DNA of 64,000 nucleotides from Pseudomonadota bacterium (GTDB lineage: Bacteria > Pseudomonadota > Gammaproteobacteria > Steroidobacterales > SZUA-146). Each line of letters starts with the position of its first letter. Position 1 is the stretch's first letter. Both the position numbers and the translations under genes were made by a program. Under the pieces are notes generated by a model. The model worked only from the letters and a program-made list of their open reading frames with translations. It had not been told where the DNA came from and searched no databases. Shown here in pieces: positions 15,535-22,037 of this stretch. The stretch is taken from contig JBCCHD010000003.1 in assembly GCA_039028935.1 (NCBI GenBank), forward strand, positions 1 to 64,000, in the 5' to 3' direction.

Positions 15535-15609
15535 TGGCGCCACGGATCGGATTCGAACCGACATCGTTCGGATAGACAATCCGACGCTCTGCCGTTGAGC
15601 TACCGCGGC
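15535..15609 (-). tRNA. tRNA-Asp(GUC)
   Basis: Acceptor GCCGCGG/CCGTGGC, D-stem GCTC/GAGC, anticodon stem TCGGA/TCCGA with loop TTGTCTA, T-arm GTCGG/CCGAT, G73 as usual for Asp, encoded CCA. Confidence 0.92.
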
Positions 15610-15963
15610 GAATAAGAGACGGCTGAGACTACGCCGTTGGTGACGACCCGTTAGCAGGAGTACGCGTTACCTGCCCGGCAACGCTTGCCTGCGTGTCCAC
15701 CACCACCTCGCGAGCAGCGAGCGTGATCGTCGATCGTCGTGACTGCCTTTTTTAAAGAGTGTGGCGAGTCACTCATTGCACGCGTCTAATCGGCAGTTTG
15801 CTTACCGTGAGCCCTGCGAGGCTCTAAATGGGGGCTACCCAACCGTGCGGCGTGCTGCCAAGGTTCAGCCAGCTTGCGACTGCCTAAACCGCCGAATTGC
15901 CCGAGGGCTTCGGCCTTAAGCCACTTTCGAGGCGTGCCGAGGTGCGTCTTTGCGTTTCTCTAA
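15610..15963 (-). other. Structured spacer in the tRNA array
   Basis: A 354-base gap with no tRNA or supported gene. On the minus strand it holds nested complementary segments near 15652-15690 (GCAGG/CCTGC outside, CGTTGCC/GGTAACG inside) and a hairpin ACGGC/GCCGT near 15618-15637. A second hairpin, GAGCC/GGCTC, is near 15809-15825. A decayed tRNA region or an unrecognised structured RNA are both possible. Confidence 0.35.
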
Positions 15964-16038
15964 TGGAGCGTAGTGCAGGATTCGAACCTGCGACCAATCG
16001 ATTAAGAGTCGATAGCTCTACCTCTGAGCTAAAAACGC
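15964..16038 (-). tRNA. tRNA-Lys(CUU)
   Basis: D-stem GCTC/GAGC, anticodon stem ATCGA/TCGAT with loop CTCTTAA, T-arm GCAGG/CCTGC, encoded CCA. The acceptor GCGTTTT/ACTACGC has two mismatched pairs, and the discriminator is U rather than the usual A. Confidence 0.82.
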
Positions 16039-16244
16039 CATCCAGCCTGTGGGAAACAGGCGAGATAGTTCCACTGCGACGTGCGCACCTCTGTCGCTTC
16101 GTTACCTTTTGAGTAACAAAATACAACACGCCGAATGTCGTTCACCTGCCGGCTACTAAACTGACGCCGAGGACGCTGGCTGCACACCAGAACCCCAGAC
16201 CTCTGCACAGACGCGCTTGCCAGCAAGGCTCACACTTGTCTGCA

Positions 16245-16448
16245 CTATTCGTTACCTCTCACGGTTGACGATGTCGGTATCGCGGGTTGCACCACCACGT
16301 GTTCTTTGATGTACCCGCATTCCAGGCGTTTGCCTGTGCGTAAATACACTACTTCCGCGTATCGCTTGGCCGCTATTCCCGGCGGTGCCGAGAACAACTG
16401 GAGGCCGAACTTGCCTGGATTGACCGAAAATCCTTTTCGGCGAAACAC
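16245..16448 (-). CDS. Possible small protein within the tRNA array
   Basis: A 67-residue frame from GTG 16448, eleven bases after GGAAAGGA. The sequence (GFSVNPGKFGLQLFSAPPG, YAEVVYLRTGKRLECGYIKEHVVV) looks protein-like and, as with the other array protein, is short and beta-rich. No family is recognised. The same frame is open further upstream, but there it runs through tRNA-Ala, so the GTG is preferred. Confidence 0.5.
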   Translation of the reverse strand: MFRRKGFSVNPGKFGLQLFSAPPGIAAKRYAEVVYLRTGKRLECGYIKEHVVVQPAIPTSSTVRGNE

Positions 16449-16594
16449 CGTGGTTGTGTTCCTTTCCCGCCATCGCTGACGGTTATCGGGGCCAGGCCCC
16501 TCTGCCTGATTCATTCTTGATGACAAACGAGACTCGTCGCGCTTGTCATTGCGAATGGACCCGACTGGTCTACCCAAATGGTTGGGTAAGAATA

Positions 16595-16670
16595 TGGTGG
16601 AGGATCGCGGATTCGAACCGCGCGCATTCGCCTTGCAAAGACGACGTTCTGCCAGCTGAACTAATCCCCC
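16595..16670 (-). tRNA. tRNA-Ala(UGC)
   Basis: Acceptor GGGGGAT/ATCCTCC, anticodon stem TCGTC/GGCGA with loop TTTGCAA, T-arm CGCGG/CCGCG, A73, encoded CCA. The G3-T70 pair that specifies alanine is present. Confidence 0.93.
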
Positions 16671-16705
16671 GAAAAGAATGGTGTATTTACCACTCACCTC
16701 AAAAC

Positions 16706-16780
16706 TGGCTGGCACAGCTGGATTCGAACCCGCACCTTCCCGCTTAACAGGCGGACGCTCTACCATTGAGCTACATGCCA
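16706..16780 (-). tRNA. tRNA-Asn(GUU)
   Basis: Acceptor TGGCATG/TGTGCCA, D-stem GCTC/GAGC, anticodon stem TCCGC/GCGGG with loop CTGTTAA, G73 as usual for Asn, encoded CCA. The T-stem GCGGG/CCAGC has one G-A mismatch. Confidence 0.88.
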
Positions 16781-16781
16781 C

Positions 16782-16853
16782 TGGTGAATCGGGTTGGAGT
16801 TGAGCGGGCTGTCGGGCTTCAGCCGACCGCTCTACCACTTGAGCTACCGATTC
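16782..16853 (-). tRNA. tRNA-Phe(GAA) with unpaired T-stem
   Basis: Acceptor GAATCGG/CCGATTC perfect, D-stem GCTC/GAGC, anticodon stem GTCGG/CCGAC with loop CTGAAGC, A73, encoded CCA. Only 18 bases lie between anticodon stem and acceptor. The loop-like CTCAACT has no complementary flanks, so the T-arm appears decayed or shortened. Confidence 0.75.
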
Positions 16854-16855
16854 GG

Positions 16856-16937
16856 TGGAAAGGGTAGGAGTTGAACCTACAAGACCGATGCGGTCACTGG
16901 ATTACAGCCAGCGCGTCTCGCCATTGACAGCCTTTCC
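16856..16937 (-). tRNA. tRNA-Tyr(GUA)
   Basis: A class II tRNA: acceptor GGAAAGG/CCTTTCC, anticodon stem GCTGG/CCAGT with loop CTGTAAT, variable arm GACC/GGTC, T-arm GTAGG/CCTAC, A73. CCA is not encoded. Two bases separate it from tRNA-Phe. Confidence 0.9.
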
Positions 16938-16942
16938 GAAAC

Positions 16943-17018
16943 TGGTGCTGACGGAGAGCGTCGAACTCCCATCCTGCTGCTTAAAAGGCAGCGGCTCTGC
17001 CGGTTGAGCTACGTCAGC
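16943..17018 (-). tRNA. tRNA-Lys(UUU)
   Basis: Acceptor GCTGACG/CGTCAGC perfect, anticodon stem GCTGC/GCAGC with loop CTTTTAA, T-arm GGGAG/CTCTC, A73, encoded CCA. It is the first fully conventional tRNA of the array. Confidence 0.92.
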
Positions 17019-17025
17019 GAATAGG

Positions 17026-17094
17026 TTGGGGCGAGCGCAAGCGCGCAGCCGGGTCAAAGTGCCGCAGCCTCTCTCTGTGAGAGACTCCGCCCCA
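17026..17094 (-). ncRNA. tRNA-like element at the head of the array
   Basis: A seven-base acceptor-like stem (TGGGGCG/CGCCCCA, extendable to eight) with A and CC following encloses about 55 bases. It has a strong hairpin in D-arm position (TCTCTC, ACA, GAGAGA) and a GCGC-type hairpin where a T-arm should be. There is no TTCGAA-like T-loop. A CTTTGAC segment in the middle could be an anticodon loop, but it has no proper stem. It is probably a decayed or mimic tRNA immediately downstream of boxA. Confidence 0.45.
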
Positions 17095-17111
17095 ACGTTT
17101 ACACAATCTGC

Positions 17112-17125
17112 ATTGTTAAAGAGCA
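17112..17125 (-). promoter_or_regulatory. rrn-type boxA antitermination site
   Basis: The minus strand reads TGCTCTTTAACAAT, the core of the boxA element in ribosomal RNA operon leaders, followed by a GATTGTGTAAAC tail like those after boxA in rrn leaders. It lies 17 bases before the first tRNA-like element. boxA recruits NusB/NusE and lets RNA polymerase resist Rho over long untranslated RNA, which suits a 5 kb mostly non-coding array. Confidence 0.8.
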
Positions 17126-17139
17126 AACACCTGGGTAAT

Positions 17140-17173
17140 AAAAAACCCCGGTGGGTGTGAACCTACCGGGGTT
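17140..17173 (-). terminator. Intrinsic terminator in the array leader
   Basis: On the minus strand a 12-base-pair stem (AACCCCGGTAGG pairing with CCCACCGGGGTT, one G-T pair) is followed by T6. It lies between the leader promoter and boxA. Transcripts from the promoter at 17419-17446 must pass it to reach the tRNA array, so it could work as an attenuator. Confidence 0.8.
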
Positions 17174-17190
17174 TCCTATTCGGAGTGTCC

Positions 17191-17219
17191 CTGAGAGGTT
17201 CGAAAATCGAGCCTCTCAG
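17191..17219 (-). promoter_or_regulatory. Leader hairpin upstream of the terminator
   Basis: A perfect eight-base-pair inverted repeat (CTGAGAGG/CCTCTCAG, 13-base loop) lies 17 bases before the terminator stem. Together with the terminator it makes a tandem stem-loop leader. An antiterminator fold between the two is not obvious by eye. Confidence 0.5.
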
Positions 17220-17240
17220 CACACGGAATGCGTTAAAAGG

Positions 17241-17408
17241 CTACGTCATCGGTTCTCCGCTATTCGCGGCGAGTGAATCAAAACGGTTATACGCGCGCTG
17301 CGCGAGCCAGCCGGGTTTGCCGGACAGGCGTGCGAGGTCGATTGCGTGGGCACGACTATGCCGACACAGGACGGTGGATAACCAAAGTTGTGATATGACG
17401 TTTTTCAT
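17241..17408 (-). CDS. Possible leader peptide, leaderless start
   Basis: A 55-residue frame (MKNVISQLWLST...) starts only a few bases downstream of the expected transcription start of the promoter at 17419-17446. Its mRNA would therefore be leaderless, with no ribosome-binding site. It ends 21 bases before the tandem leader hairpins. The basic and aromatic composition is unremarkable and no family is recognised. It may be a regulatory leader peptide or a chance frame. Confidence 0.35.
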   Translation of the reverse strand: MKNVISQLWLSTVLCRHSRAHAIDLARLSGKPGWLAQRAYNRFDSLAANSGEPMT

Positions 17409-17418
17409 AGTGGACGGC

Positions 17419-17446
17419 AGTATACGCAACCGTTGAAACATGTCAA
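17419..17446 (-). promoter_or_regulatory. Strong sigma70-type promoter for the tRNA array transcript
   Basis: The minus strand has a consensus TTGACA (17441-17446), a 16-base spacer and TATACT (17419-17424). An inverted repeat GTTGA-N6-TCAAC (17432-17447) overlaps the -35 element and is a candidate operator for the adjacent XRE-type regulator. Confidence 0.8.
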
Positions 17447-17451
17447 CAGTT

Positions 17452-17481
17452 AAAGTGAACAAATGTCCCGAAAAAGTGAAC
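17452..17481. promoter_or_regulatory. Direct repeats upstream of the array promoter
   Basis: AAAGTGAAC occurs at 17452-17460 and again at 17473-17481, exactly 21 bases apart, two helical turns. They lie just upstream of the -35 box and just downstream of the XRE gene, so they may bind that regulator or an activator on one DNA face. Confidence 0.45.
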
Positions 17482-17493
17482 CGCGTCTGATTG

Positions 17494-17892
17494 CTAAGGT
17501 TTTTTTATTTTCTTAGGCTGTGTTTCGCGAACGGATTTGAGCCAGTTTTGAATGGTCGATTGTTGTCGAGCGGTTAAATCGAGCGCGCCGCTCATCAGTT
17601 CAATGGTATCGACGACCCGTCCACGTATCGCGGCGCCGACTTCCTTTTCGGGAATAGAGGGCCCTTTACCGAACAGTATCCAACCTGGCGACACACGAGT
17701 GATCTCAGCGATTGCCTCAATGATCTTTAAGTTCGGGTTCTTAGGTTCGGTGGTCTCTAGGCGATGTAGCCCGGTTTTAGATAGATCGATGCCGTATTCC
17801 CGCAGCGCCGCGCGAAGCGCCGCCGGCTCCATGCGGGCTCGAAGGCGAGCGGCACGGATACGCTCAGCGATGTTTTGTGGTTCGTCTGACAC
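17494..17892 (-). CDS. XRE-family helix-turn-helix regulator
   Basis: A 132-residue protein. The N-terminal 65 residues resemble a Cro/CI-type helix-turn-helix (IAERIRAARLRARMEPAALRAAL, GIDLSKTGLHRLET, KIIEAIAEITRVSPGWILFG). The C-terminal part is helical (DTIELMSGALDLTARQQSTIQNWLKS) and ends in a lysine-rich tail. It lies immediately upstream of the array promoter and reads in the same direction. Control of the tRNA-RtcB locus is an inference from position and from the repeats around that promoter. Confidence 0.8.
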   Translation of the reverse strand: MSDEPQNIAERIRAARLRARMEPAALRAALREYGIDLSKTGLHRLETTEPKNPNLKIIEAIAEITRVSPGWILFGKGPSIPEKEVGAAIRGRVVDTIELMSGALDLTARQQSTIQNWLKSVRETQPKKIKKP

Positions 17893-18029
17893 GCAAGATC
17901 CACTTGGCCATTGGGAGTGCGCCAGTGTACTCGAGAATGGCCGTTATGCTAAATCAGAGCGTGCACACTCGTTTGGAAACCGGTTGGGCCTCGCGTGAAC
18001 AGTGACTAGAAGCGATGGAAACAGATGGG

Positions 18030-19160
18030 TTAGTAGCAGGGTTCCAACCGAGTGTCAGCAGGCACTTCATTCTTGATTGCCGGTATCGTGATCAACGACG
18101 CAAAGGCAAGCGCGGCACGCGCCGAGGCAGAGAGTCGTTTAAAGACTTGGCCGTTTTGTTTGGATTCGGCTAAATCGGCATTGGCTTTTTGCAGCCGGTG
18201 TAGGGTCTTCATCCAACGAGGGTGGTCGATATCCAGCACCAGTGGGAACACTTGTTTGGAAATTTCATTCGTTTTGAAGAACACTTCCTGAGCGTACCAA
18301 TCGGTATCAACGCCGAGTGCTTTATGAAATGCCGGCCGTTGATGATCACGCACAAACATGGTGGCGTAGACGGCAGTAAGAAAAAACTTAATCCAAAACA
18401 CATTGATGCCGCGTGTGAGCTTCGGATCGGTCTTCATCAAAAGGGCAAACGCTTCGCCATGGCCAAACTCATCGTTGCACCACTCTTTAAACCACTTAAA
18501 GATGGGGTGGAATCGATGTTGTGGATTTTCTTCTAGATGGCGGAATATAGTGATATAGCGTGCGTAGCCGATTTTCTCCGATAGATAGGTCGCGTAAAAA
18601 ATGAACTTCGGTTTGAAGAACGTGTACTTCTTTTTCTTAGTCAAGAAGCCGAGGTTAACCGCAATACCGGCTTCGCGCAGGGCGTCGTTGATAAAGCCGG
18701 CGTGACGGGCCTCGTCACGTGCCATGAGCTGAAACAGCGTGGTGATGTCTTTGTTTTTACCCCGGCGTTTCATTTCTTTATACAGCACGCAACCCGAGAA
18801 CTCCGCCGTACACGAAGATATCAGAAAATCGATAAACTCCGCTTTGAGACGGGGCTCCATAGTGTCCCAGTCAACGTGGTCCCATTCGTCGTTTTTCTTA
18901 AAATGCCCGCGATTAACATCCGACTCTAGGCGTTCGATTAGCTCGTCCCAGTCTTTGCGCACGGGGCTGACGTCAATGGCATCGAGTGCATCAAAATCGG
19001 TGGTATAGAATCGTGGCGTGAGTAAGGTGTTCTGCATGGCCACCTCGGTAGCCTGCTCGCCGTCGACAATGGCTTGGCGATAGTTGGCGGAGTCAAGCGC
19101 GTCTTCGACCGTGGTGGCATCGGCCGAGTGTTGTACGACCGATTCTTTTACGGCGCTCAT
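18030..19160 (-). CDS. acsF: Aerobic Mg-protoporphyrin IX monomethyl ester oxidative cyclase
   Basis: AcsF is the oxygen-dependent di-iron enzyme that forms the isocyclic (E) ring of bacteriochlorophyll, giving divinyl protochlorophyllide. The 376-residue protein shows the ferritin-like di-iron ligands: TAEFSGCVLYKE, ARDEARHAGF and WCNDEFGHGEAFALL. The start at 19160 (MSAVKES) overlaps the stop of the upstream small gene (ATGA). A further upstream in-frame start would lie inside that gene. Its oxygen requirement indicates that the organism makes bacteriochlorophyll aerobically. It is separated by 32 kb from the main photosynthesis cluster in this window. Confidence 0.95.
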   Translation of the reverse strand: MSAVKESVVQHSADATTVEDALDSANYRQAIVDGEQATEVAMQNTLLTPRFYTTDFDALDAIDVSPVRKDWDELIERLESDVNRGHFKKNDEWDHVDWDTMEPRLKAEFIDFLISSCTAEFSGCVLYKEMKRRGKNKDITTLFQLMARDEARHAGFINDALREAGIAVNLGFLTKKKKYTFFKPKFIFYATYLSEKIGYARYITIFRHLEENPQHRFHPIFKWFKEWCNDEFGHGEAFALLMKTDPKLTRGINVFWIKFFLTAVYATMFVRDHQRPAFHKALGVDTDWYAQEVFFKTNEISKQVFPLVLDIDHPRWMKTLHRLQKANADLAESKQNGQVFKRLSASARAALAFASLITIPAIKNEVPADTRLEPCY

Positions 19161-19453
19161 ACCGACACCTCTTCGCTGAACGAGAATTCGCACAACTCCA
19201 TCATTTCCAGATCACCCGTCAAGCGCGTCCACATTTGCTCGAGTTTCGACGCACGGGTAATAGTTGCTGTGCGTTTTTCAACCACAACGACACCGTAGGG
19301 GGCCATAACCGGATTGCCATGTACAACCACTTCATCACCAGGATGAACGATGGCACCGTTGAGAAATTTTACGTGTGCATGAAGGCTGTCAAAACAATGA
19401 CTGACTTCGACTTCGCAGGGTGCGGTTTCGATTTGGCGGGTAAAGAGCCCCAT
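19157..19453 (-). CDS. Small protein co-transcribed with acsF
   Basis: A 98-residue protein with a strand-rich middle (VEVSHCFDSLHAHVKFLNGAIVHPGDEVVVHGNPV, YGVVVVEKRTATITRASKLEQMWTRLTGDLE). It has no signal peptide or membrane helix. It starts 25 bases or so after a GAGGG ribosome-binding region, and its stop overlaps the acsF start. Small genes at this position occur in proteobacterial photosynthesis clusters. I do not know a proven function; an accessory role in the cyclase reaction is plausible from the strict coupling. Confidence 0.85.
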   Translation of the reverse strand: MGLFTRQIETAPCEVEVSHCFDSLHAHVKFLNGAIVHPGDEVVVHGNPVMAPYGVVVVEKRTATITRASKLEQMWTRLTGDLEMMELCEFSFSEEVSV

Positions 19454-19591
19454 GGTGTGTCCCTCTTATAGACCGCGTAGAGTGAATCGGTTGACGTTAA
19501 TGCCCCCATTCGACCGATTCGGAGCGGCGAGTCTGTCGCATTGACACCGCCTTACGGTTCAGCAAAACGTAAGGCTGGCATTTCAAATTAA

Positions 19592-19619
19592 AGTGTAAAT
19601 ATAAATTGACAACTGTCAA
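19592..19619 (-). promoter_or_regulatory. acsF-unit promoter overlapped by a PpsR/CrtJ-type site
   Basis: The minus strand has TTGACA (19614-19619), a 16-base spacer and TACACT (19592-19597). A TGT-N12-ACA palindrome (19594-19611), the consensus of the aerobic photosynthesis repressor PpsR/CrtJ, spans the -10 and spacer, so bound repressor would block RNA polymerase. An extra inverted repeat, TTGACA-AC-TGTCAA, sits over the -35 (19606-19619). Confidence 0.7.
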
Positions 19620-19812
19620 GTTGAAGCGACAGATGTGGCTGTGCAGCATAGATAGCAAGCGCGCTGACGCTGACGCGACAGTGCGCGTGGCGGACCGGGA
19701 GTTAATTATCGGATATTCAGGGTGTTATCGGTGGTTTTGAGGCCGCTCGGAGGGGCATAGAAGGCGCTGGCCATGGGGGCGGCCCGCGCCTGTGTATGGA
19801 AAAGAACAGCGA
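19620..19812. other. Spacer between acsF promoter and SDR gene
   Basis: Together with 19454-19591 this makes about 360 gene-free bases. Apart from the promoter and palindrome described separately, I see no gene or RNA structure. Confidence 0.5.
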
Positions 19813-20571
19813 TTATTTGGTGGGTGAGCGCCGTAATAACCGATCGGCCAGTGCGACCGGCAACATTTGCAACAAACGGATCGACCAGTAGGTTTGCCAG
19901 GGAAAGGCGATGCGCGCTTTGTTACGCGCCAGGCCGCGCATGATGATGCGCGCTGCCTTATCGGTGTCCATCAAGAACGGCATGCGAAATTTATTTTGAT
20001 TGGTCATGCGACTCACCACGAACCCTGGGCAGATTACATTCACCTGCACATTGCGCCGATGGTAAGCTCCGCGAAGACCTTCACCGTAACTGCGAACGGC
20101 GGCCTTGCTCGCTGCATACGGGGCGGCGCCCGGCATACCCACAAAGCCAGCGATCGACGCGTTGATCGCGACTTGCCCACGACGGCGCGGCACCATCCGT
20201 TCGAGTGCCGGATGCACGGTGTGAAACACGCCATGCACGTTAATATCGAATGTTTTGTCGGCGATCTCGGCCAGTGTCGGCGCGTCTTTTTGGCTTAACC
20301 CGACGCCGGCGTTAGCAATGACCAAATCCAGAGGTAACCCATCATCTGCCTGGGCAATCCACGCGGCCATGGCATCACGGTCGGCAACATCAATCACTTT
20401 GGTATGGACCGTGGCGCCCTTTGCGCGTGCGCCTTCGGCAACGGACTCCAAGCGCTCTTCATTGCGTCCCGAAAGCTGCAGTGTGATACCGGGGCCGGCA
20501 TAGCCTTCCGCTAATGCCTCGCCGATACCGCTGCTCGCGCCGGTGATGAGAATGTGTTTCGGATCGTTCAT
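19813..20571 (-). CDS. Short-chain dehydrogenase/reductase
   Basis: A classical SDR of 252 residues. It has the Rossmann motif TGASSGIG near the N-terminus, NAGVG, a serine in INASIAGF and the catalytic YAASK pair. The C-terminal part has a hydrophobic basic tail (WSIRLLQMLPVALADRLLRRS) seen in membrane-associated SDRs acting on lipid-like substrates. The substrate is not identifiable. It is a separate unit from acsF. Confidence 0.88.
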   Translation of the reverse strand: MNDPKHILITGASSGIGEALAEGYAGPGITLQLSGRNEERLESVAEGARAKGATVHTKVIDVADRDAMAAWIAQADDGLPLDLVIANAGVGLSQKDAPTLAEIADKTFDINVHGVFHTVHPALERMVPRRRGQVAINASIAGFVGMPGAAPYAASKAAVRSYGEGLRGAYHRRNVQVNVICPGFVVSRMTNQNKFRMPFLMDTDKAARIIMRGLARNKARIAFPWQTYWSIRLLQMLPVALADRLLRRSPTK

Positions 20572-20750
20572 ATCGTAGGCCTTGTGGGTAGTTGGGTGGG
20601 TGCAAATTGCTGGACTCAGGCGCGATTCTACCGAAGCGAAGGAGTAGGGTCGAACAGCGCTTAGCCGTCGAAAGGGCAGGGTCGAAATGAGGCCAGAGCG
20701 CGGTGTGCGGTGTTATGATCGATCGGTCGTTCATCGTCTTTGGAGTCATC

Positions 20751-21992
20751 ATGCTCGCCTTTACTTTGGCTGTATCTGCGGCCCTGGTATTTTCATTTTT
20801 GTGCTCGATTTTTGAGTCGGTGCTGCTGTCGCTTGGCCATGCGCAGGTGGAGTCGCTAAAGCAGCAGGGGCGACGCAGTGGTTATTTGATGGCGCGCTTT
20901 AAAAGCGACATTGATATTCCGATTGCGGCTATCCTGATCGTCAACACCATCGCCCACACCGTTGGTGCTGCTGTGGCTGGCGCGACGTACGGTGACGTGT
21001 TCGATCAGTCAACGCTTTGGGTATTTACGATCGTTTTCACGATTGCCGTGCTGCTGTTCACTGAGATTATTCCAAAAACCCTTGGCGTGACCTTTTCCAA
21101 GCACCTGGCTGGTCCAGTGGCCTATGGCATCTGGATTTTCACGCTGGTGCTCAAACCGTTTGTCATGTTGAGCAGTCGTTTGTCCCGTGCGCTACGGGGC
21201 GATAATGATCCGAATATTACCTCGGCGGAGGAAATTCGCTTACTGGCCGCGCTGGGTCGGCAGGAGGGCTCAGTGGCGCGCCGCACCGCGTCAATGATCA
21301 CGGGTGCCACACAGCTTCAGCAACTCGATGCAGAAGCGGTGATGGTGCCGCGACCTCGGGTGACTGTTCTGTCCATGGCGCAAGATCGTGATGATGTCGC
21401 GAGAATCGTGGAGACCACGCTCTACAGTCGGTTTCCGGTCACCGGGACAGAGGATCCGGATGAGATTGTTGGCATCGTTCTGACCAAGGAGCTATTGCTT
21501 CACTTGCACCGTAACCCGTCGCAACCGATTGACTGGCAGGCGTTGCTGCGCGAACCGATGATCGTGCCGGAAACGCTCGCCGCCGATACGCTCTTGCGCC
21601 GTTTTCAGGAGGTGCGTAACCACATGGCGATCGTTGTGGATGAATACGGTACGTTTACCGGGATCGTCACGAACGAAGATGTACTCGAAGAAATCGTCGG
21701 TGAGATGTTCGACGAAAGCGACCGTCCTGCAAAAGGCTTGGTGCGCTTATCGGATGGGGCCGTGGAAGCCCCCGCGCAAGCCGATCTTCGACGGGTCTGT
21801 GCGTTTCTCGAGGTGCCCTGGCAGCCGGATGAACCGGCCGTATCGCTGGGTGGTTTGATTACCGAATTGCTCGACCGATTGCCCAAAACGGGCGATAAGG
21901 TCGCGTGGCAGGGCTATGAGCTGGAGGTGATTCGGGCCAACGAGCGCCGCGCTGAATTGGTTAAAATTCGTCCTGCACCGAACGACGACTAA
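20751..21992 (+). CDS. CNNM/CorC-type transport protein (DUF21, CBS pair)
   Basis: A 413-residue integral membrane protein. It has a DUF21/CNNM transmembrane domain with about four helices and the [11 protein letters not shown] motif. A CBS pair follows ([66 protein letters not shown]), then a C-terminal CorC/HlyC domain. Relatives move magnesium or sodium ions, or are annotated as hemolysin-like. The ATG at 20751 has a GGAG site; the in-frame start at 20703 has none. Confidence 0.88.
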   Translation: MLAFTLAVSAALVFSFLCSIFESVLLSLGHAQVESLKQQGRRSGYLMARFKSDIDIPIAAILIVNTIAHTVGAAVAGATYGDVFDQSTLWVFTIVFTIAVLLFTEIIPKTLGVTFSKHLAGPVAYGIWIFTLVLKPFVMLSSRLSRALRGDNDPNITSAEEIRLLAALGRQEGSVARRTASMITGATQLQQLDAEAVMVPRPRVTVLSMAQDRDDVARIVETTLYSRFPVTGTEDPDEIVGIVLTKELLLHLHRNPSQPIDWQALLREPMIVPETLAADTLLRRFQEVRNHMAIVVDEYGTFTGIVTNEDVLEEIVGEMFDESDRPAKGLVRLSDGAVEAPAQADLRRVCAFLEVPWQPDEPAVSLGGLITELLDRLPKTGDKVAWQGYELEVIRANERRAELVKIRPAPNDD

Positions 21993-22037
21993 AACCACTC
22001 TCTCGATGTGATGTGTCCAATAGGAATGTAACCACAA

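Noticed and set aside
11506-15695. Split tRNA made from GGACACG near 15690 and the complementary CGTGTCC-ACCA at 11506
   Set aside because: A seven-base match 4 kb apart is expected by chance and the 15.69 kb sequence lacks normal D- and anticodon arms.
16029-16226. 65-residue minus-strand frame near tRNA-Lys(CUU)
   Set aside because: It overlaps the tRNA 5' end and has no convincing start site.
16245-16838. Long minus-strand frame of 197 residues
   Set aside because: Its first two thirds cross tRNA-Ala and tRNA-Asn; only the part from GTG 16448 is kept as a possible small gene.
11500-17100. CRISPR array as explanation for the repeated motif spacing
   Set aside because: The repeating TTCGAA elements are tRNA T-loops; there are no identical repeats with uniform spacers and no cas genes.
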